64,000 bases of DNA from Oceaniovalibus sp. ACAM 378 (GTDB lineage: Bacteria; Pseudomonadota; Alphaproteobacteria; Rhodobacterales; Rhodobacteraceae), in the NCBI RefSeq assembly GCF_008085915.1, contig NZ_VSJK01000003.1:62001-126000 (forward strand), in the 5' to 3' direction. Numbering within the stretch: the first letter of the stretch is position 1; the number at the start of each line of letters is the position of its first letter. Positions 35,190-44,612 of the stretch are shown here, in pieces. The notes under the pieces are model-generated. The model did no database searches and had not been told where the DNA came from. It saw only the letters and a program-made list of their open reading frames with translations. The position numbers were made by a program, and so were the translations under genes.

Positions 35190-36589
35190 ATCAGCTCCCG
35201 CACGTCGGTCAACCTGCCGGTCACCGCCGCGGCCGCTGCCATGGCGGGGGACATCAGGTGGGTGCGTCCGCCGCGGCCTTGACGGCCCTCAAAGTTGCGG
35301 TTGGATGTGGCCGCGCAGCGTTCGCCCGGCTCAAGCTGGTCGGGGTTCATCGCAAGGCACATGGAACAGCCCGCAAGGCGCCATTCAAACCCGGCATCCT
35401 TAAAGATGTCGGCCAGCCCTTCTTCTTCGGCCTGGGCGCGGACAAGACCCGATCCGGGCACGACCATTGCACGCACGCCATCGGCAACCTTTTTGCCCTT
35501 CAGGATGGCGGCTGCGGCGCGCAGATCTTCAATCCGGCCATTGGTGCAAGAGCCAATGAACACGGTATCGATGGGGATTTCGCAAAGCGGTGTTCCCGCC
35601 GTCAGCCCCATGTATTCAAGCGAGCGTTTCGCAGCATCGACCTTGCCGCCCTTGAAATCATCGGCCGATGGAACCACTCCGGTGATCGGCAACACGTCCT
35701 CGGGCGAGGTGCCCCAGGTGACGACGGGCGCGATATCTTCGCCGCGGATCGTGACGACCTTGTCCCACTTCGCGTCGTCATCGGTGAACAGGGTTTTCCA
35801 CCAGTTCAGCGCGGCTTCCCACTGGGCGCCTTTGGGGGCGTGTGGGCGGCCCTTGCAATAGGCATAGGTCTTGTCGTCGGGCGCGATCAGACCGGCGCGT
35901 GCGCCGCCTTCGATGGCCATGTTGCAGACGGTCATCCGCCCTTCCATCGACAGATCGCGGATCGCCTCGCCGCAATATTCGATGACATACCCGGTGCCGC
36001 CCGCCGTGCCGGTCGTGCCGATGACCGACATGGTGATGTCTTTTGCGGTAACGCCCGGCGCCAGCTTGCCGGTGATCTCGACCTTCATGTTCTTCGATTT
36101 GCGCGCGATCAGGGTCTGGGTGGCCAGCACATGTTCGACCTCGGACGTGCCGATCCCGTGCGCCAATGCGCCGAATGCGCCATGGGTCGCGGTGTGCGAA
36201 TCGCCGCAGACCACCGTCATGCCCGGCAGGGTCCAGCCCTGTTCGGGACCGACGATATGCACGATTCCCTGCCGTAGGTCCGACACCGGGTAATAGTGAA
36301 TGCCGAAATCGCGGGCGTTCTTGTCCAGAGCCTCGACCTGAATGCGCGATTCTTCGTTGTCGATATGCACGTCGCGGCCCGGTGTGGTGGGCACGTTGTG
36401 ATCGGGCACGCCAATGGTGCGTTCGGGCGCGTGCACGGTGCGGCCCGAGGTGCGCAGCCCCTCAAAGGCCTGCGGGCTGGTCACTTCATGTACCAGATGC
36501 CGGTCGATATAGAGAAGGCAGGTGCCATCCTCGGCTTCGTCTACCAGATGGTCATCCCATATCTTGTCATAGAGCGTCTTGGGGGACAT
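35186..36589 (-). CDS. leuC: 3-isopropylmalate dehydratase large subunit
   Basis: Large subunit of isopropylmalate isomerase, 467 aa. It carries the [4Fe-4S] cluster ligands in [14 protein letters not shown] and in [12 protein letters not shown], plus [32 protein letters not shown]. The ATG at 36589 has GAGAGG upstream and gives the standard length. It is the first gene of leuC-hdeD-leuD. Confidence 0.97.
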   Translation of the reverse strand: MSPKTLYDKIWDDHLVDEAEDGTCLLYIDRHLVHEVTSPQAFEGLRTSGRTVHAPERTIGVPDHNVPTTPGRDVHIDNEESRIQVEALDKNARDFGIHYYPVSDLRQGIVHIVGPEQGWTLPGMTVVCGDSHTATHGAFGALAHGIGTSEVEHVLATQTLIARKSKNMKVEITGKLAPGVTAKDITMSVIGTTGTAGGTGYVIEYCGEAIRDLSMEGRMTVCNMAIEGGARAGLIAPDDKTYAYCKGRPHAPKGAQWEAALNWWKTLFTDDDAKWDKVVTIRGEDIAPVVTWGTSPEDVLPITGVVPSADDFKGGKVDAAKRSLEYMGLTAGTPLCEIPIDTVFIGSCTNGRIEDLRAAAAILKGKKVADGVRAMVVPGSGLVRAQAEEEGLADIFKDAGFEWRLAGCSMCLAMNPDQLEPGERCAATSNRNFEGRQGRGGRTHLMSPAMAAAAAVTGRLTDVRELM

Positions 36590-36793
36590 CGGTCCTCTCC
36601 CTTGTTGCAAGTTCGGAAAACGGTGTGCGGGCGGGCGCCCTCTGGCCACAATCAGGGACGGGCAATGGCCGTCAGTGTCGCGCCGAAGAACCGCCAGGGC
36701 AGGCGGGCGCGATCTTCCATGTCAAAAACGGGCACAACAGAAACCTGTGTCATCCTTGATCCGATACAGCGCAGCCCGGCCCTGTGCAAGGCA

Positions 36794-37747
36794 TCAGCCT
36801 CGCCGCGGTGCAGCGGCGCGGGTCAGACGGTCGTTGATGGCAAGTCCAAGACCGGTCTGCGGGATCGGCGACACCGCGATACGGGTTGCCCCCATGGCAT
36901 CCAGCGCCCGCAGGTGGGCAAACAGGTTCGCCGCCGCCTCGGTCAGGTCGCCGCCCGGCGACAGGTTCAGCGGAGCGGTCACGGAGCCAAAGCCCAGCAG
37001 GGTCTCGCCCGGTTCAGCCCGGTCGGCATTCAGCCGGACCGTGCCGCGTGGCGCATAGTGTGATGTGAGTTGTCCCGGCGCGGTGATCGCGCCATTCTGG
37101 GCGGGCAGGGCGAGCGGCGCGCCAAGACAGGCGACAATAGTTTCGGCCGGCAGCCCGCCGGGGCGCAGCAGGGTCGGCACCGGATCGAACCCGACAATGG
37201 TTGATTCCACACCAACACCGCAGGCGCCGCCGTCCAGCACCGCGTCGATCCGTCCCGACAAGCCGTCCATCACATGGGCGGCGGTGGTGGGCGAGACACG
37301 CCCCGATGGATTGGCCGAAGGCGCTGCCACGGGCACTCCGGCCAGCATCAACAGTTCGCGCGCAAGGGCCGAGGCGGGCACGCGCACAGCCACAGTATCA
37401 AGACCCGCCGTCACCAGTTGCGACACCCCGCTGTCGGGCCGCAAAGGAAGCACCAGCGTCAGCGGCCCCGGCCAGAAAGCCTGCGCCAGCATCAGTGCCG
37501 CGCCGTCGATCACCGCGATCCGGGCGGCTGCGGTCAGATCGGGAACATGGACGATCAACGGATTGAACGATGGCCGCCCCTTGGCCGCAAACACCCGCGC
37601 CACCGCCCGGTCATCGGTCGCATCTGCACCCAGCCCATAGACCGTTTCGGTCGCAAATCCGACCAACCCGCCGGCCGACAGCAGGGCAGCAGCGCGCGCC
37701 AGACCGGGGCGGTCAGGCTGTAGCAGAGAGGTGTCGATTTCGGCCAT
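36794..37747 (-). CDS. L-threonylcarbamoyladenylate synthase (Sua5/YwlC type)
   Basis: Makes threonylcarbamoyl-AMP from Thr, bicarbonate and ATP for the t6A37 modification of ANN-decoding tRNAs. The 317-aa protein has the YrdC domain (GGLVGFATETVYGLGADATDDRAVARVFAAKGRPSFNPLIVHV) and the extra C-terminal Sua5 domain (SHYAPRGTVRLN onward), so it is the long Sua5 form. The ATG at 37747 was chosen because it lies shortly before the conserved domain and gives the family length. It is divergent from the acyl-CoA dehydrogenase gene. Confidence 0.93.
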   Translation of the reverse strand: MAEIDTSLLQPDRPGLARAAALLSAGGLVGFATETVYGLGADATDDRAVARVFAAKGRPSFNPLIVHVPDLTAAARIAVIDGAALMLAQAFWPGPLTLVLPLRPDSGVSQLVTAGLDTVAVRVPASALARELLMLAGVPVAAPSANPSGRVSPTTAAHVMDGLSGRIDAVLDGGACGVGVESTIVGFDPVPTLLRPGGLPAETIVACLGAPLALPAQNGAITAPGQLTSHYAPRGTVRLNADRAEPGETLLGFGSVTAPLNLSPGGDLTEAAANLFAHLRALDAMGATRIAVSPIPQTGLGLAINDRLTRAAAPRRG

Positions 37748-37861
37748 GTCGATTTTTACGCTGCGTCGGGGTTGTCGGATCGCGCCCACCGGACCAGATT
37801 GCGCACATCGCCCTATAAATGCGTTGCCGCAGCTTGCCAAGGCGCCCCTCCGGAGGACCCA

Positions 37862-39565
37862 ATGCCCTATCGCGCCCCGATTCGTGATTTTACCTTTCTG
37901 TTCGACCATGTCGTTGGGCTGGATCAGGTCATTGCGACCGACCTGTTTTCCGAGGCTACCACCGACGTGACCGAGGCGATTCTTACCGAGGCGGGCAGGC
38001 TGTGCGAAACCGTTCTGGCGCCGCTGCAACGTCCGGGCGATCAGCACCCCGCGCGGCTGGAAAACGGCATTGTGCGCACCCCGCCCGGTTTCGCCGAAGG
38101 ATATGCGGCGATTGCCGACGGCGGCTGGATCGGCATGTCGGCCAGCCCCGGACAGGGCGGCATGGGCCTGCCGATGACCGTGACGACCGCGGTGAACGAA
38201 ATGATGTCATCGGCCTGTCTGTCGCTGCAACTGAATCCGCTGATGACCCAAGGCCAGATCGAGGCGCTCGAGCATCACGCCAGCGATGCGATCAAGGCGC
38301 TGTATCTGCCGAAACTGATCAGCGGCGAATGGTGCGGCACGATGAACCTGACTGAACCGCAGGCGGGCAGCGATGTGGGCGCGTTGCGCAGCAGGGCCGA
38401 GCCGAACGGCGACGGAAGCTTCGCCATCTCTGGGCAGAAGATTTATATCTCGTGGGCCGACAATGATTTCACCGCCAATGTCTGCCATCTGGTGCTGGCG
38501 CGATTGCCCGACGCAGTGCCGGGCACCAAGGGGATTTCCCTGTTCATGGTGCCGAAATTCATTCCCGACGAAGATGGAAATCCGGGGCGGCGCAACGAGT
38601 TGAGCGTCGTCAGCCTTGAGCACAAGATGGGCCTGCACGGCTCGCCCACCGCCGTCATGCAGTATGACGGCGCGACAGGCTGGCTGATTGGCCCCGAACA
38701 CGGTGGCATGGCGGCGATGTTCACGATGATGAACAACGCCCGTCTTGGCGTAGGGGTGCAGGGAATTGGCGTGGCCGAGGGCGCATTTCAGCACGCGTTG
38801 GCCTATGCGCTGGACCGCAAACAGGGGCGCGCGGACGGGACGGGTACGATTGTCGAACATGCCGATGTGCGCCGGATGCTGACGGGCATGAAGGCCGACG
38901 TCTGGGCCGCCCGGTCCATCGCGCTGGCCTGCGCCGTGGCCATCGACATGGCCCGCGCCACCGGTGATGCCGACTGGGCCGCACGGGCCGCATTGCTGAC
39001 GCCCATCGCCAAGGCATTCGGCACCGATATCGGGATCGAGGTCAGCCAGACCGGCGTGCAGGTGCATGGCGGCATGGGCGTGATCGAAGAAACCGGCGCT
39101 GCGCAGTATTCCCGCGACGTGCGGGTCACCGCGATCTATGAGGGCACCAACGGCATCCAGGCAATGGACCTTGTGGCGCGCAAGATGATGGACGAGGGGG
39201 AAGCCGCGTTCCGCCTGCTTGACGAGGTCCAGACGGGGGCCGAATCTGCCCGCGCCAAACAGCCCGAACTGGCACAGGCGGTCTGGAGCGCTGCCGAAAC
39301 CCTGCGCGAGACGACCGAATGGTTGGTGGCGCAGGACGACATGCAGAACCGGTTTGCCGGTGCCGTTCCATACCTGCGCGGTTTTGCACGGGTGCTTGGC
39401 GGGCACTTTCACTTGAAATCCGCCATTGCAGGCGATGAAAAGCGCTGTGCCTTGGCCGCATTTTATATCGACCGGATCCTGCCGGAGCATATCGGTCTGC
39501 TGGCGCAGGTGCGTGTCGGGGCGGAAGGGTTGTATACGCTCAGCCCGGACGATCTGGCCGCGTGA
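37862..39565 (+). CDS. Acyl-CoA dehydrogenase (DmdC-like long form)
   Basis: FAD enzyme of 567 aa with the N-terminal extension and C-terminal domain of the long acyl-CoA dehydrogenases that include DmdC, the methylthiopropanoyl-CoA dehydrogenase of DMSP breakdown. Motifs: GGWIGMSASPGQGGMGLP, CGTMNLTEPQAGSDVG, and the catalytic glutamate in IYEGTNGIQAMDLVARK. The ATG at 37862 follows GGAGGA. The next gene overlaps its stop. Whether the substrate is methylthiopropanoyl-CoA or an ordinary fatty acyl-CoA cannot be told; roseobacters often carry several such paralogues, and no dmdB or dmdD is adjacent. Confidence 0.9.
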   Translation: MPYRAPIRDFTFLFDHVVGLDQVIATDLFSEATTDVTEAILTEAGRLCETVLAPLQRPGDQHPARLENGIVRTPPGFAEGYAAIADGGWIGMSASPGQGGMGLPMTVTTAVNEMMSSACLSLQLNPLMTQGQIEALEHHASDAIKALYLPKLISGEWCGTMNLTEPQAGSDVGALRSRAEPNGDGSFAISGQKIYISWADNDFTANVCHLVLARLPDAVPGTKGISLFMVPKFIPDEDGNPGRRNELSVVSLEHKMGLHGSPTAVMQYDGATGWLIGPEHGGMAAMFTMMNNARLGVGVQGIGVAEGAFQHALAYALDRKQGRADGTGTIVEHADVRRMLTGMKADVWAARSIALACAVAIDMARATGDADWAARAALLTPIAKAFGTDIGIEVSQTGVQVHGGMGVIEETGAAQYSRDVRVTAIYEGTNGIQAMDLVARKMMDEGEAAFRLLDEVQTGAESARAKQPELAQAVWSAAETLRETTEWLVAQDDMQNRFAGAVPYLRGFARVLGGHFHLKSAIAGDEKRCALAAFYIDRILPEHIGLLAQVRVGAEGLYTLSPDDLAA

Positions 39566-40599
39566 TGGCTGGCACCACGCTGCGCTATCCCCACGCCGTA
39601 CCGCCGGTAACGGGCGAGGCGACCGAAATCGCCGAAGGTGTGCTTTGGGCGCGTCTGCCGCTGCCGATGGCTCTGGATCACGTCAACGTCTATCTGCTGG
39701 ACGATGGCGATGGCTGGTGTGTTGTCGATACCGGTTTCGACAGTCGCAAGACCCGCGCGGTGTGGCAGGCGCTGCTGTCCGGGCCGATGGCGGGGCGCCC
39801 GGTGACAAAGGTTCTGGTCACCCACCATCACCCCGACCATATCGGGCTGGCCGGATGGTTTCAGGCGCAGGGCGCCGAATTGATAACCACGCGCACTGCA
39901 TGGCTGATGGCGCGGATGCTGGTGCTGGACGATCAGGACCGCCCGTTGCCCGAAACGCTGGACTTCTGGCGCGGGGCCGGGATGGACGCCGCGACGTTTG
40001 CACAGCGCGCGGGTGAACGGCCATTCAACTTTGCCGATGTGGTGGCACCGCTGCCGCTGGGATATACTAGGATCGCTGAGGGATCGGTGGTGCGGATTGC
40101 CGGGCGCGACTGGGACGTGCGGATCGGCAACGGCCACGCACCGGAACACGCGACACTCTGGTCGCGCGATGACGGGCTGGTGATTGGCGGGGATCAGTTG
40201 ATTCCGTCAATTTCGCCAAATCTGGGGGTCTATGCCACCGAACCGCTGGCCGATCCGGTGGGCGAATGGCTGGAATCCTGCGAACGGTTCCTGCCGCTGG
40301 CCGATGATGCCGCGTTGATTCTGCCCGGTCACAAGCTGCCGTTTCACGGATTGCCGCTGCGGCTGCGCCAACTGATCGCCAATCACCACGGCGCTCTGGA
40401 CCGGCTGCACGGATACCTGAGCGAACCGAAAACCGCCGCCGAGTGTTTCCGTGTGATGTTCAAGCGCGAGATCGGGCCGGGTGAATATGGGCTGGCTCTG
40501 GTCGAAAGCTTCGCCCATTGCCAGCATTTGTGGCACGGGGCGCGCGCCACCAAGACGCGGCGCGACGACGGCGCGTGGCTGTGGCAGGCCGCCGGCTGA
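39565..40599 (+). CDS. MBL fold metallo-hydrolase
   Basis: A 344-aa metallo-beta-lactamase-fold hydrolase with the metal site HHHPDH (the HxHxDH motif), a later GNGHAPEHATLW histidine segment, GGDQLIPSISPN and LPGHKLPF. A C-terminal extension carries the winged-helix-like end seen in LACTB2-like and related thioesterase-type members. The start is ATG at 39565, sharing one base with the upstream stop (TGATG); a GTG at 39562 is an alternative. Its coupling to an acyl-CoA dehydrogenase suggests an acyl-CoA or lactone hydrolase, which is an inference. Confidence 0.88.
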   Translation: MAGTTLRYPHAVPPVTGEATEIAEGVLWARLPLPMALDHVNVYLLDDGDGWCVVDTGFDSRKTRAVWQALLSGPMAGRPVTKVLVTHHHPDHIGLAGWFQAQGAELITTRTAWLMARMLVLDDQDRPLPETLDFWRGAGMDAATFAQRAGERPFNFADVVAPLPLGYTRIAEGSVVRIAGRDWDVRIGNGHAPEHATLWSRDDGLVIGGDQLIPSISPNLGVYATEPLADPVGEWLESCERFLPLADDAALILPGHKLPFHGLPLRLRQLIANHHGALDRLHGYLSEPKTAAECFRVMFKREIGPGEYGLALVESFAHCQHLWHGARATKTRRDDGAWLWQAAG

Positions 40600-40622
40600 A
40601 ATCCTTCCCGGCGATGAAAGAA

Positions 40623-40640
40623 CGCCGGGGCGACCCGGCG
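40623..40640. terminator. Hairpin between convergent genes
   Basis: CGCCGGG (40623-40629) and CCCGGCG (40634-40640) form a perfect 7-bp stem with a GCGA loop, lying between the stops of the MBL hydrolase and the lactate-dehydrogenase-type gene. It could end transcripts from both sides. Confidence 0.5.
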
Positions 40641-40680
40641 ATCTTGTGGGAGAATAGCCCGGAGGACAGCGCCGGTCAGG

Positions 40681-41850
40681 TCAGACCTTGCGTCGCCAGC
40701 GGTTGAACTCATCGTCGATCAGCAGGATGTCGCGGTCGATTCCAGCGATTGACCTGCGCCCGCACAGCGCCATGGTGGTGTCCAGCTCCTTGCGGATCAC
40801 CTCAAGCGCGGTTTCGACGCCCTGCTGCCCCATCGCGCCAAGTCCATAGACAAAAGACCGCCCGATATAGGTGCCCTTTGCACCCATGGCGATGGCCTTC
40901 AGCACGTCCTGACCTGACCGGATTCCACCGTCCATGTGCACCTCTACCTGATCGCCCACAGCCTCGACGATTTCGGGCAATGCGCGGATCGAGCTGATCG
41001 CGCCGTCCAACTGTCGCCCACCGTGGTTTGACACAACGATGGCATCGGCGCCCACGTCCACGGCGCGGCGGGCGTCTTCGGAGTCGAGAATCCCTTTCAG
41101 GATCACCTTGCCGCCCCACATCTCTTTGAACTGCGCGATCCGGTCCCAGTCGAGCGAGGGATCGAACGCCTCGGCAGTCCACGATGATAGGGATGACGGA
41201 TCACTGACCCCCTTGGCATGGCCGACAATATTGCCAAAGCTGCGCCGTTTGGTGCCCAGCATCTCAAGGCCCCATGGCACCTTGGTCATCATGTTTGCGA
41301 TGGATTTCGGGGTCAGTTTGGGCGGGGCGGACAACCCGTTGCGAATGTCCTTGTGACGCTGGCCCATGATCTGCAAATCAACGGTAATCACGATGGCTGA
41401 ACAGTTTGCGGTGCGGGCCCGGTCGAACAACCGCTCCATGAAATCGGTGTCTTTCAGGGTATAGACCTGAAACCAGAAAGGTTTGGTGGTGTTCTGCGCC
41501 ACATCCTCGATCGAGCAGATCGACATGGTGGACAGGGTAAATGGCACGCCCGCCTTTTCGGCGGCCTTGGCGGCCAGAATCTCGCCATCGGCATGCTGCA
41601 TCCCGGTCAGGCCCACGGGGGCCAGCGCGACGGGCATCGACACATCCTCGCCGATCATCTGGCTGGCCGTGCTGCGCCCGGCCATGTCGACCGCAACCCG
41701 TTGACGCAGGCGCAGCAGGTCGAAATCGGCGCAGTTGTCGCGAAAGGTCTGTTCGGTCCATGCGCCCGATTCACAATAGTCAAAGAACATCTTCGGCACG
41801 CGACGTTTGTAGATACGCTTGAGGTCTTCGATCTCGGTGATGACGGGCAT
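40681..41850 (-). CDS. lldD: FMN-dependent alpha-hydroxy acid dehydrogenase, LldD type
   Basis: A 389-aa FMN enzyme of the L-lactate dehydrogenase/glycolate oxidase family that feeds electrons to the respiratory chain. FMN and active-site segments are visible: PVALAPVGLTGMQHADGE, WFQVYTLKD, VILKGILDSEDAR and VSNHGGRQLDGAISSI with the catalytic His and Arg. The ATG at 41850 is typical (VITEIEDLKRIYKRRVPKMFFDYCESG). L-lactate is the most likely substrate, but other 2-hydroxy acids are possible. A perfect inverted repeat just upstream suggests local control. Confidence 0.9.
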   Translation of the reverse strand: MPVITEIEDLKRIYKRRVPKMFFDYCESGAWTEQTFRDNCADFDLLRLRQRVAVDMAGRSTASQMIGEDVSMPVALAPVGLTGMQHADGEILAAKAAEKAGVPFTLSTMSICSIEDVAQNTTKPFWFQVYTLKDTDFMERLFDRARTANCSAIVITVDLQIMGQRHKDIRNGLSAPPKLTPKSIANMMTKVPWGLEMLGTKRRSFGNIVGHAKGVSDPSSLSSWTAEAFDPSLDWDRIAQFKEMWGGKVILKGILDSEDARRAVDVGADAIVVSNHGGRQLDGAISSIRALPEIVEAVGDQVEVHMDGGIRSGQDVLKAIAMGAKGTYIGRSFVYGLGAMGQQGVETALEVIRKELDTTMALCGRRSIAGIDRDILLIDDEFNRWRRKV

Positions 41851-41868
41851 TGGGCGGCTCCGGTGAAA

Positions 41869-41889
41869 TTGGTAAGAAATGGTTACCAA
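41869..41889. promoter_or_regulatory. Perfect inverted repeat upstream of lldD (candidate operator)
   Basis: TTGGTAA (41869-41875) and TTACCAA (41883-41889) are perfect 7-nt arms around GAAATGG, 18 nt before the lldD start. The TTGGT/ACCAA arms resemble the sites of FadR-type GntR regulators such as LldR. No such regulator is in the window. Confidence 0.5.
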
Positions 41890-42006
41890 CGCCCGGGGGG
41901 CACGGCAACTCTCAATTCAGGGGTCACGCAGGGCCGGACCCACGGTTTTCAAGCCGATCGCAAAGGTGGGGGAACCCGCGCGAGCCTGAATGGCAGAACC
42001 GCCGGA

Positions 42007-42798
42007 TCAGGCCCGGTGCGCCCCCTCGGCCAACCCGCGGACAAACTCCAGCACCTGTTCCACGGGTTTGCCTGACGCCATTTCCGCCACGATGGCCGAT
42101 CCCACGACGCAACCATCGGCGATTTCCGCGATGGCCTGGGATGCCTCGGGGGTGCGGATGCCAAAGCCGACGATGACGGGAAGATCCGTTGCCGCCTTGA
42201 TCCGTGCGACCTCGGGAGCGACGTCGACCGCCTGGGGGGCTGCCGCGCCGGTGATTCCGGTGATCGAGACGTAATAGAGAAAGCCCGACGTGTTGGTCAG
42301 GACTTTGGGCAGGCGCGCGTCGTCGGTGGTGGGCGTGGCAAGACGGATAAAGTTCAGCCCCGCCGCCTGCGCCGGAATGCACAATTCACTGTCTTCCTCG
42401 GGCGGCAGGTCGACCACGATCAACCCGTCGATACCGGCCTCTTTCGCCTCGGCGAGGAAACGGTCGACACCGCGCGAATAGATCGGATTGTAATATCCCA
42501 TCAGGACGATCGGCGTCACATTGTCGTCCTTGCGGAACGCGCGCACCAGATCAAGTGTGCGCAGCAGGGTCATCCCCCCCGCCAGCGCCCGTTGTCCGGC
42601 AAGCTGGATCGTTTCGCCGTCGGCCATCGGATCGGTAAACGGCAAACCCAGTTCGATGATATCCACGCCCGCCTCGGGCAAGCCCCGGACCAGCGCCAGC
42701 GAGGTATCGAAACCCGGGTCGCCTGCCATGACATAGGACACGAAGGCCTTGCGCCCCTTTGCCCGCAATTCTGCAAATTTTGCGTCGATCCGTCCCAT
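42007..42798 (-). CDS. trpA: Tryptophan synthase alpha chain
   Basis: Cleaves indole-3-glycerol phosphate to indole and glyceraldehyde 3-phosphate and passes indole to TrpB. The 263-aa protein has the active-site segment [21 protein letters not shown] and the C-terminal [26 protein letters not shown] phosphate-binding segment. The ATG at 42798 gives the normal TrpA start ([27 protein letters not shown]). No other trp gene is in the window, so trpA stands apart from trpB here. Confidence 0.96.
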   Translation of the reverse strand: MGRIDAKFAELRAKGRKAFVSYVMAGDPGFDTSLALVRGLPEAGVDIIELGLPFTDPMADGETIQLAGQRALAGGMTLLRTLDLVRAFRKDDNVTPIVLMGYYNPIYSRGVDRFLAEAKEAGIDGLIVVDLPPEEDSELCIPAQAAGLNFIRLATPTTDDARLPKVLTNTSGFLYYVSITGITGAAAPQAVDVAPEVARIKAATDLPVIVGFGIRTPEASQAIAEIADGCVVGSAIVAEMASGKPVEQVLEFVRGLAEGAHRA

Positions 42799-42909
42799 AT
42801 CCGTCCCCTCTGGCATCGTCCCTTGGGTGTGCGTGAAACCGGCGGCAAGATCAATGGTGCGCGGGAAATTCCGCAGCCCGGTACTGGAACCTTTGCCGTG
42901 TCGCCCCAT

Positions 42910-43113
42910 ATGACGCTGATGAATTATGTCCTTGCCCTGTTCCTGCCGCCGCTGTCGATCCTGTTTACGGGTCGGTTGATCCTGTCGATTGTCGTGTTCC
43001 TGATCTGGGTGCCCGCGATCCTGATTTCAGGGGGATTGGGCCATCCGATCTTTATCCTTCTGGCCTGGCTGCTGATCTATCAGTCGCATGCTGACCGCCG
43101 CGAAGACGGCTGA
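42910..43113 (+). CDS. Small membrane protein, YqaE/Pmp3-like
   Basis: A 67-aa protein of two hydrophobic helices. The first reads [15 protein letters not shown] and the second [14 protein letters not shown]. The LPP.S.L...G...SI pattern recalls the Pmp3/YqaE stress-related membrane peptides. The first ATG at 42910 lacks a clear ribosome binding site; an ATG at 42919 is an alternative. It lies between divergent trpA and co-directional ychF. Confidence 0.7.
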   Translation: MTLMNYVLALFLPPLSILFTGRLILSIVVFLIWVPAILISGGLGHPIFILLAWLLIYQSHADRREDG

Positions 43114-43180
43114 GCCACCACGGCTTGCACCGCGCGCCGCCGCCGCCTAGAAGCGCGGAGGGCAGAAAAAGGAGCGCGCC

Positions 43181-44278
43181 ATGGGTTTCAAGATGGGTAT
43201 CGTCGGCATGCCGAACGTGGGCAAGTCGACCCTGTTCAACGCGCTGACCCGGACCGCCGCCGCGCAGGCCGCGAATTTTCCATTCTGCACGATCGAACCG
43301 AACGTGGGTGAAGTGGCCGTGCCCGACGCCCGGCTGGATCAGTTGGCCGCGATTTCGAAAAGCAAACAGATCATCCCGACGCGGATGACCTTTGTCGACA
43401 TCGCCGGACTGGTCAAAGGCGCAAGCCGGGGCGAGGGGCTGGGCAATCAGTTTCTGGCCAACATCCGCGAATGCGATGCCATCGCCCATGTATTGCGCTG
43501 TTTTGAAGACGATGATGTGACCCATGTGGAGGGCCGGATCGATCCCGTGGCCGACGCCGAAACCATCGAGACCGAATTGATGCTGGCCGATCTGGAAAAC
43601 ATCGAGCGCCGCATTTCCGGGCTGCAACGCAAGGTCAAGGGTGGCGACAAGGATTCCGTGGCGCAAGAACGCCTGCTGAAGGCCGCGCAACAGGCTCTTG
43701 AAGCGGGCAAGCCCGCACGCACCATTGAAGTGGCCGAAGATGATCGCCGCGCCTGGGCGATGCTGCAACTGCTGACCGCAAAACCGATCCTGTTTGTGTG
43801 CAACGTGGCCGAGGACGAGGCTGCGACCGGCAACGCCCAAAGCGCCCGGGTCACTGAAATGGCCAACGAACAGGGCGCCGGAATCGTCGTGATTTCCGCG
43901 AAGATCGAAGAAGATATCAGTCAGCTTGATGCCGAAGATGCCGGGATGTTCCTTGAGGAACTGGGGCTGGAAGAGGCTGGACTGACCCGATTGATCCGCG
44001 CCGGATACGATCTGTTGGGGTTGCAGACCTATTTCACCGTCGGCCCGAAAGAGGCACGCGCCTGGACGATCCCCAAGGGCACCTTGGCGCCCCGGGCGGC
44101 AGGGGTCATCCACGGCGATTTCGAACGCGGGTTTATCCGGGCCGAAACCATCGGGTTTGACGATTATGTCACGCTGGGTGGCGAAGCAGCGGTCAAAGAG
44201 GCCGGCAAGATGCGGGTCGAGGGCAAGGGTTATCTTGTCAAGGACGGCGACGTGCTGCACTTCCTGTTCAGCGGCTGA
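43181..44278 (+). CDS. ychF: Redox-regulated ATPase YchF (Obg-family P-loop protein)
   Basis: A 365-aa universally conserved P-loop ATPase. It has G1 GMPNVGKST, the YchF form of the G3 region ([26 protein letters not shown]), a coiled insertion and the C-terminal TGS domain ([42 protein letters not shown]). The ATG at 43181 follows AAAAGGAGCG. It binds ribosomes and is linked to oxidative stress control. Length and motifs are complete. Confidence 0.97.
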   Translation: MGFKMGIVGMPNVGKSTLFNALTRTAAAQAANFPFCTIEPNVGEVAVPDARLDQLAAISKSKQIIPTRMTFVDIAGLVKGASRGEGLGNQFLANIRECDAIAHVLRCFEDDDVTHVEGRIDPVADAETIETELMLADLENIERRISGLQRKVKGGDKDSVAQERLLKAAQQALEAGKPARTIEVAEDDRRAWAMLQLLTAKPILFVCNVAEDEAATGNAQSARVTEMANEQGAGIVVISAKIEEDISQLDAEDAGMFLEELGLEEAGLTRLIRAGYDLLGLQTYFTVGPKEARAWTIPKGTLAPRAAGVIHGDFERGFIRAETIGFDDYVTLGGEAAVKEAGKMRVEGKGYLVKDGDVLHFLFSG

Positions 44279-44280
44279 CC

Positions 44281-44612
44281 CGGGCCGGGATGGCATTGCA
44301 GGCCCCGTTCGTCAGCGATTATCGCGCTTTGCGGGTGATGGCGGCCACGGGTTATCCGGTGGTGTTCGGCGCCACCCCTTCGATGCAGCAGCCCGGCGGG
44401 CAGGGCACGACCAATTGCGGACAGCGCGAATTCGCCCCGGTGCTGGCCCGTGCCGTGGGGTGGCTGCCCTGTTTTTCGAAACGCACAAGGCACCCGACAC
44501 CGCGCTCAACGACGGGCCAAACAGGATTCCGCTGGACGCGATGCCCCTGCTGATCGGCCAGTTGCGCGCCTTCGACGATCTGGCCAAGGCAATGTCAGCC
44601 GACGTGGTGTAG
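44281..44612 (+). pseudogene. kdsA remnant (3-deoxy-8-phosphooctulonate synthase, C-terminal fragment, frameshifted)
   Basis: Two frames together spell the last third of KdsA. The frame from 44290 reads [20 protein letters not shown], then [24 protein letters not shown]. The next frame resumes with [27 protein letters not shown], then [21 protein letters not shown] and a stop at 44610-44612. About 170 N-terminal residues are absent and a small deletion around 44455 shifts the frame. It begins right after the ychF stop, and its end overlaps the convergent phosphohexomutase gene. It cannot encode a working enzyme; a functional kdsA must lie elsewhere if KDO is made. Confidence 0.85.
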
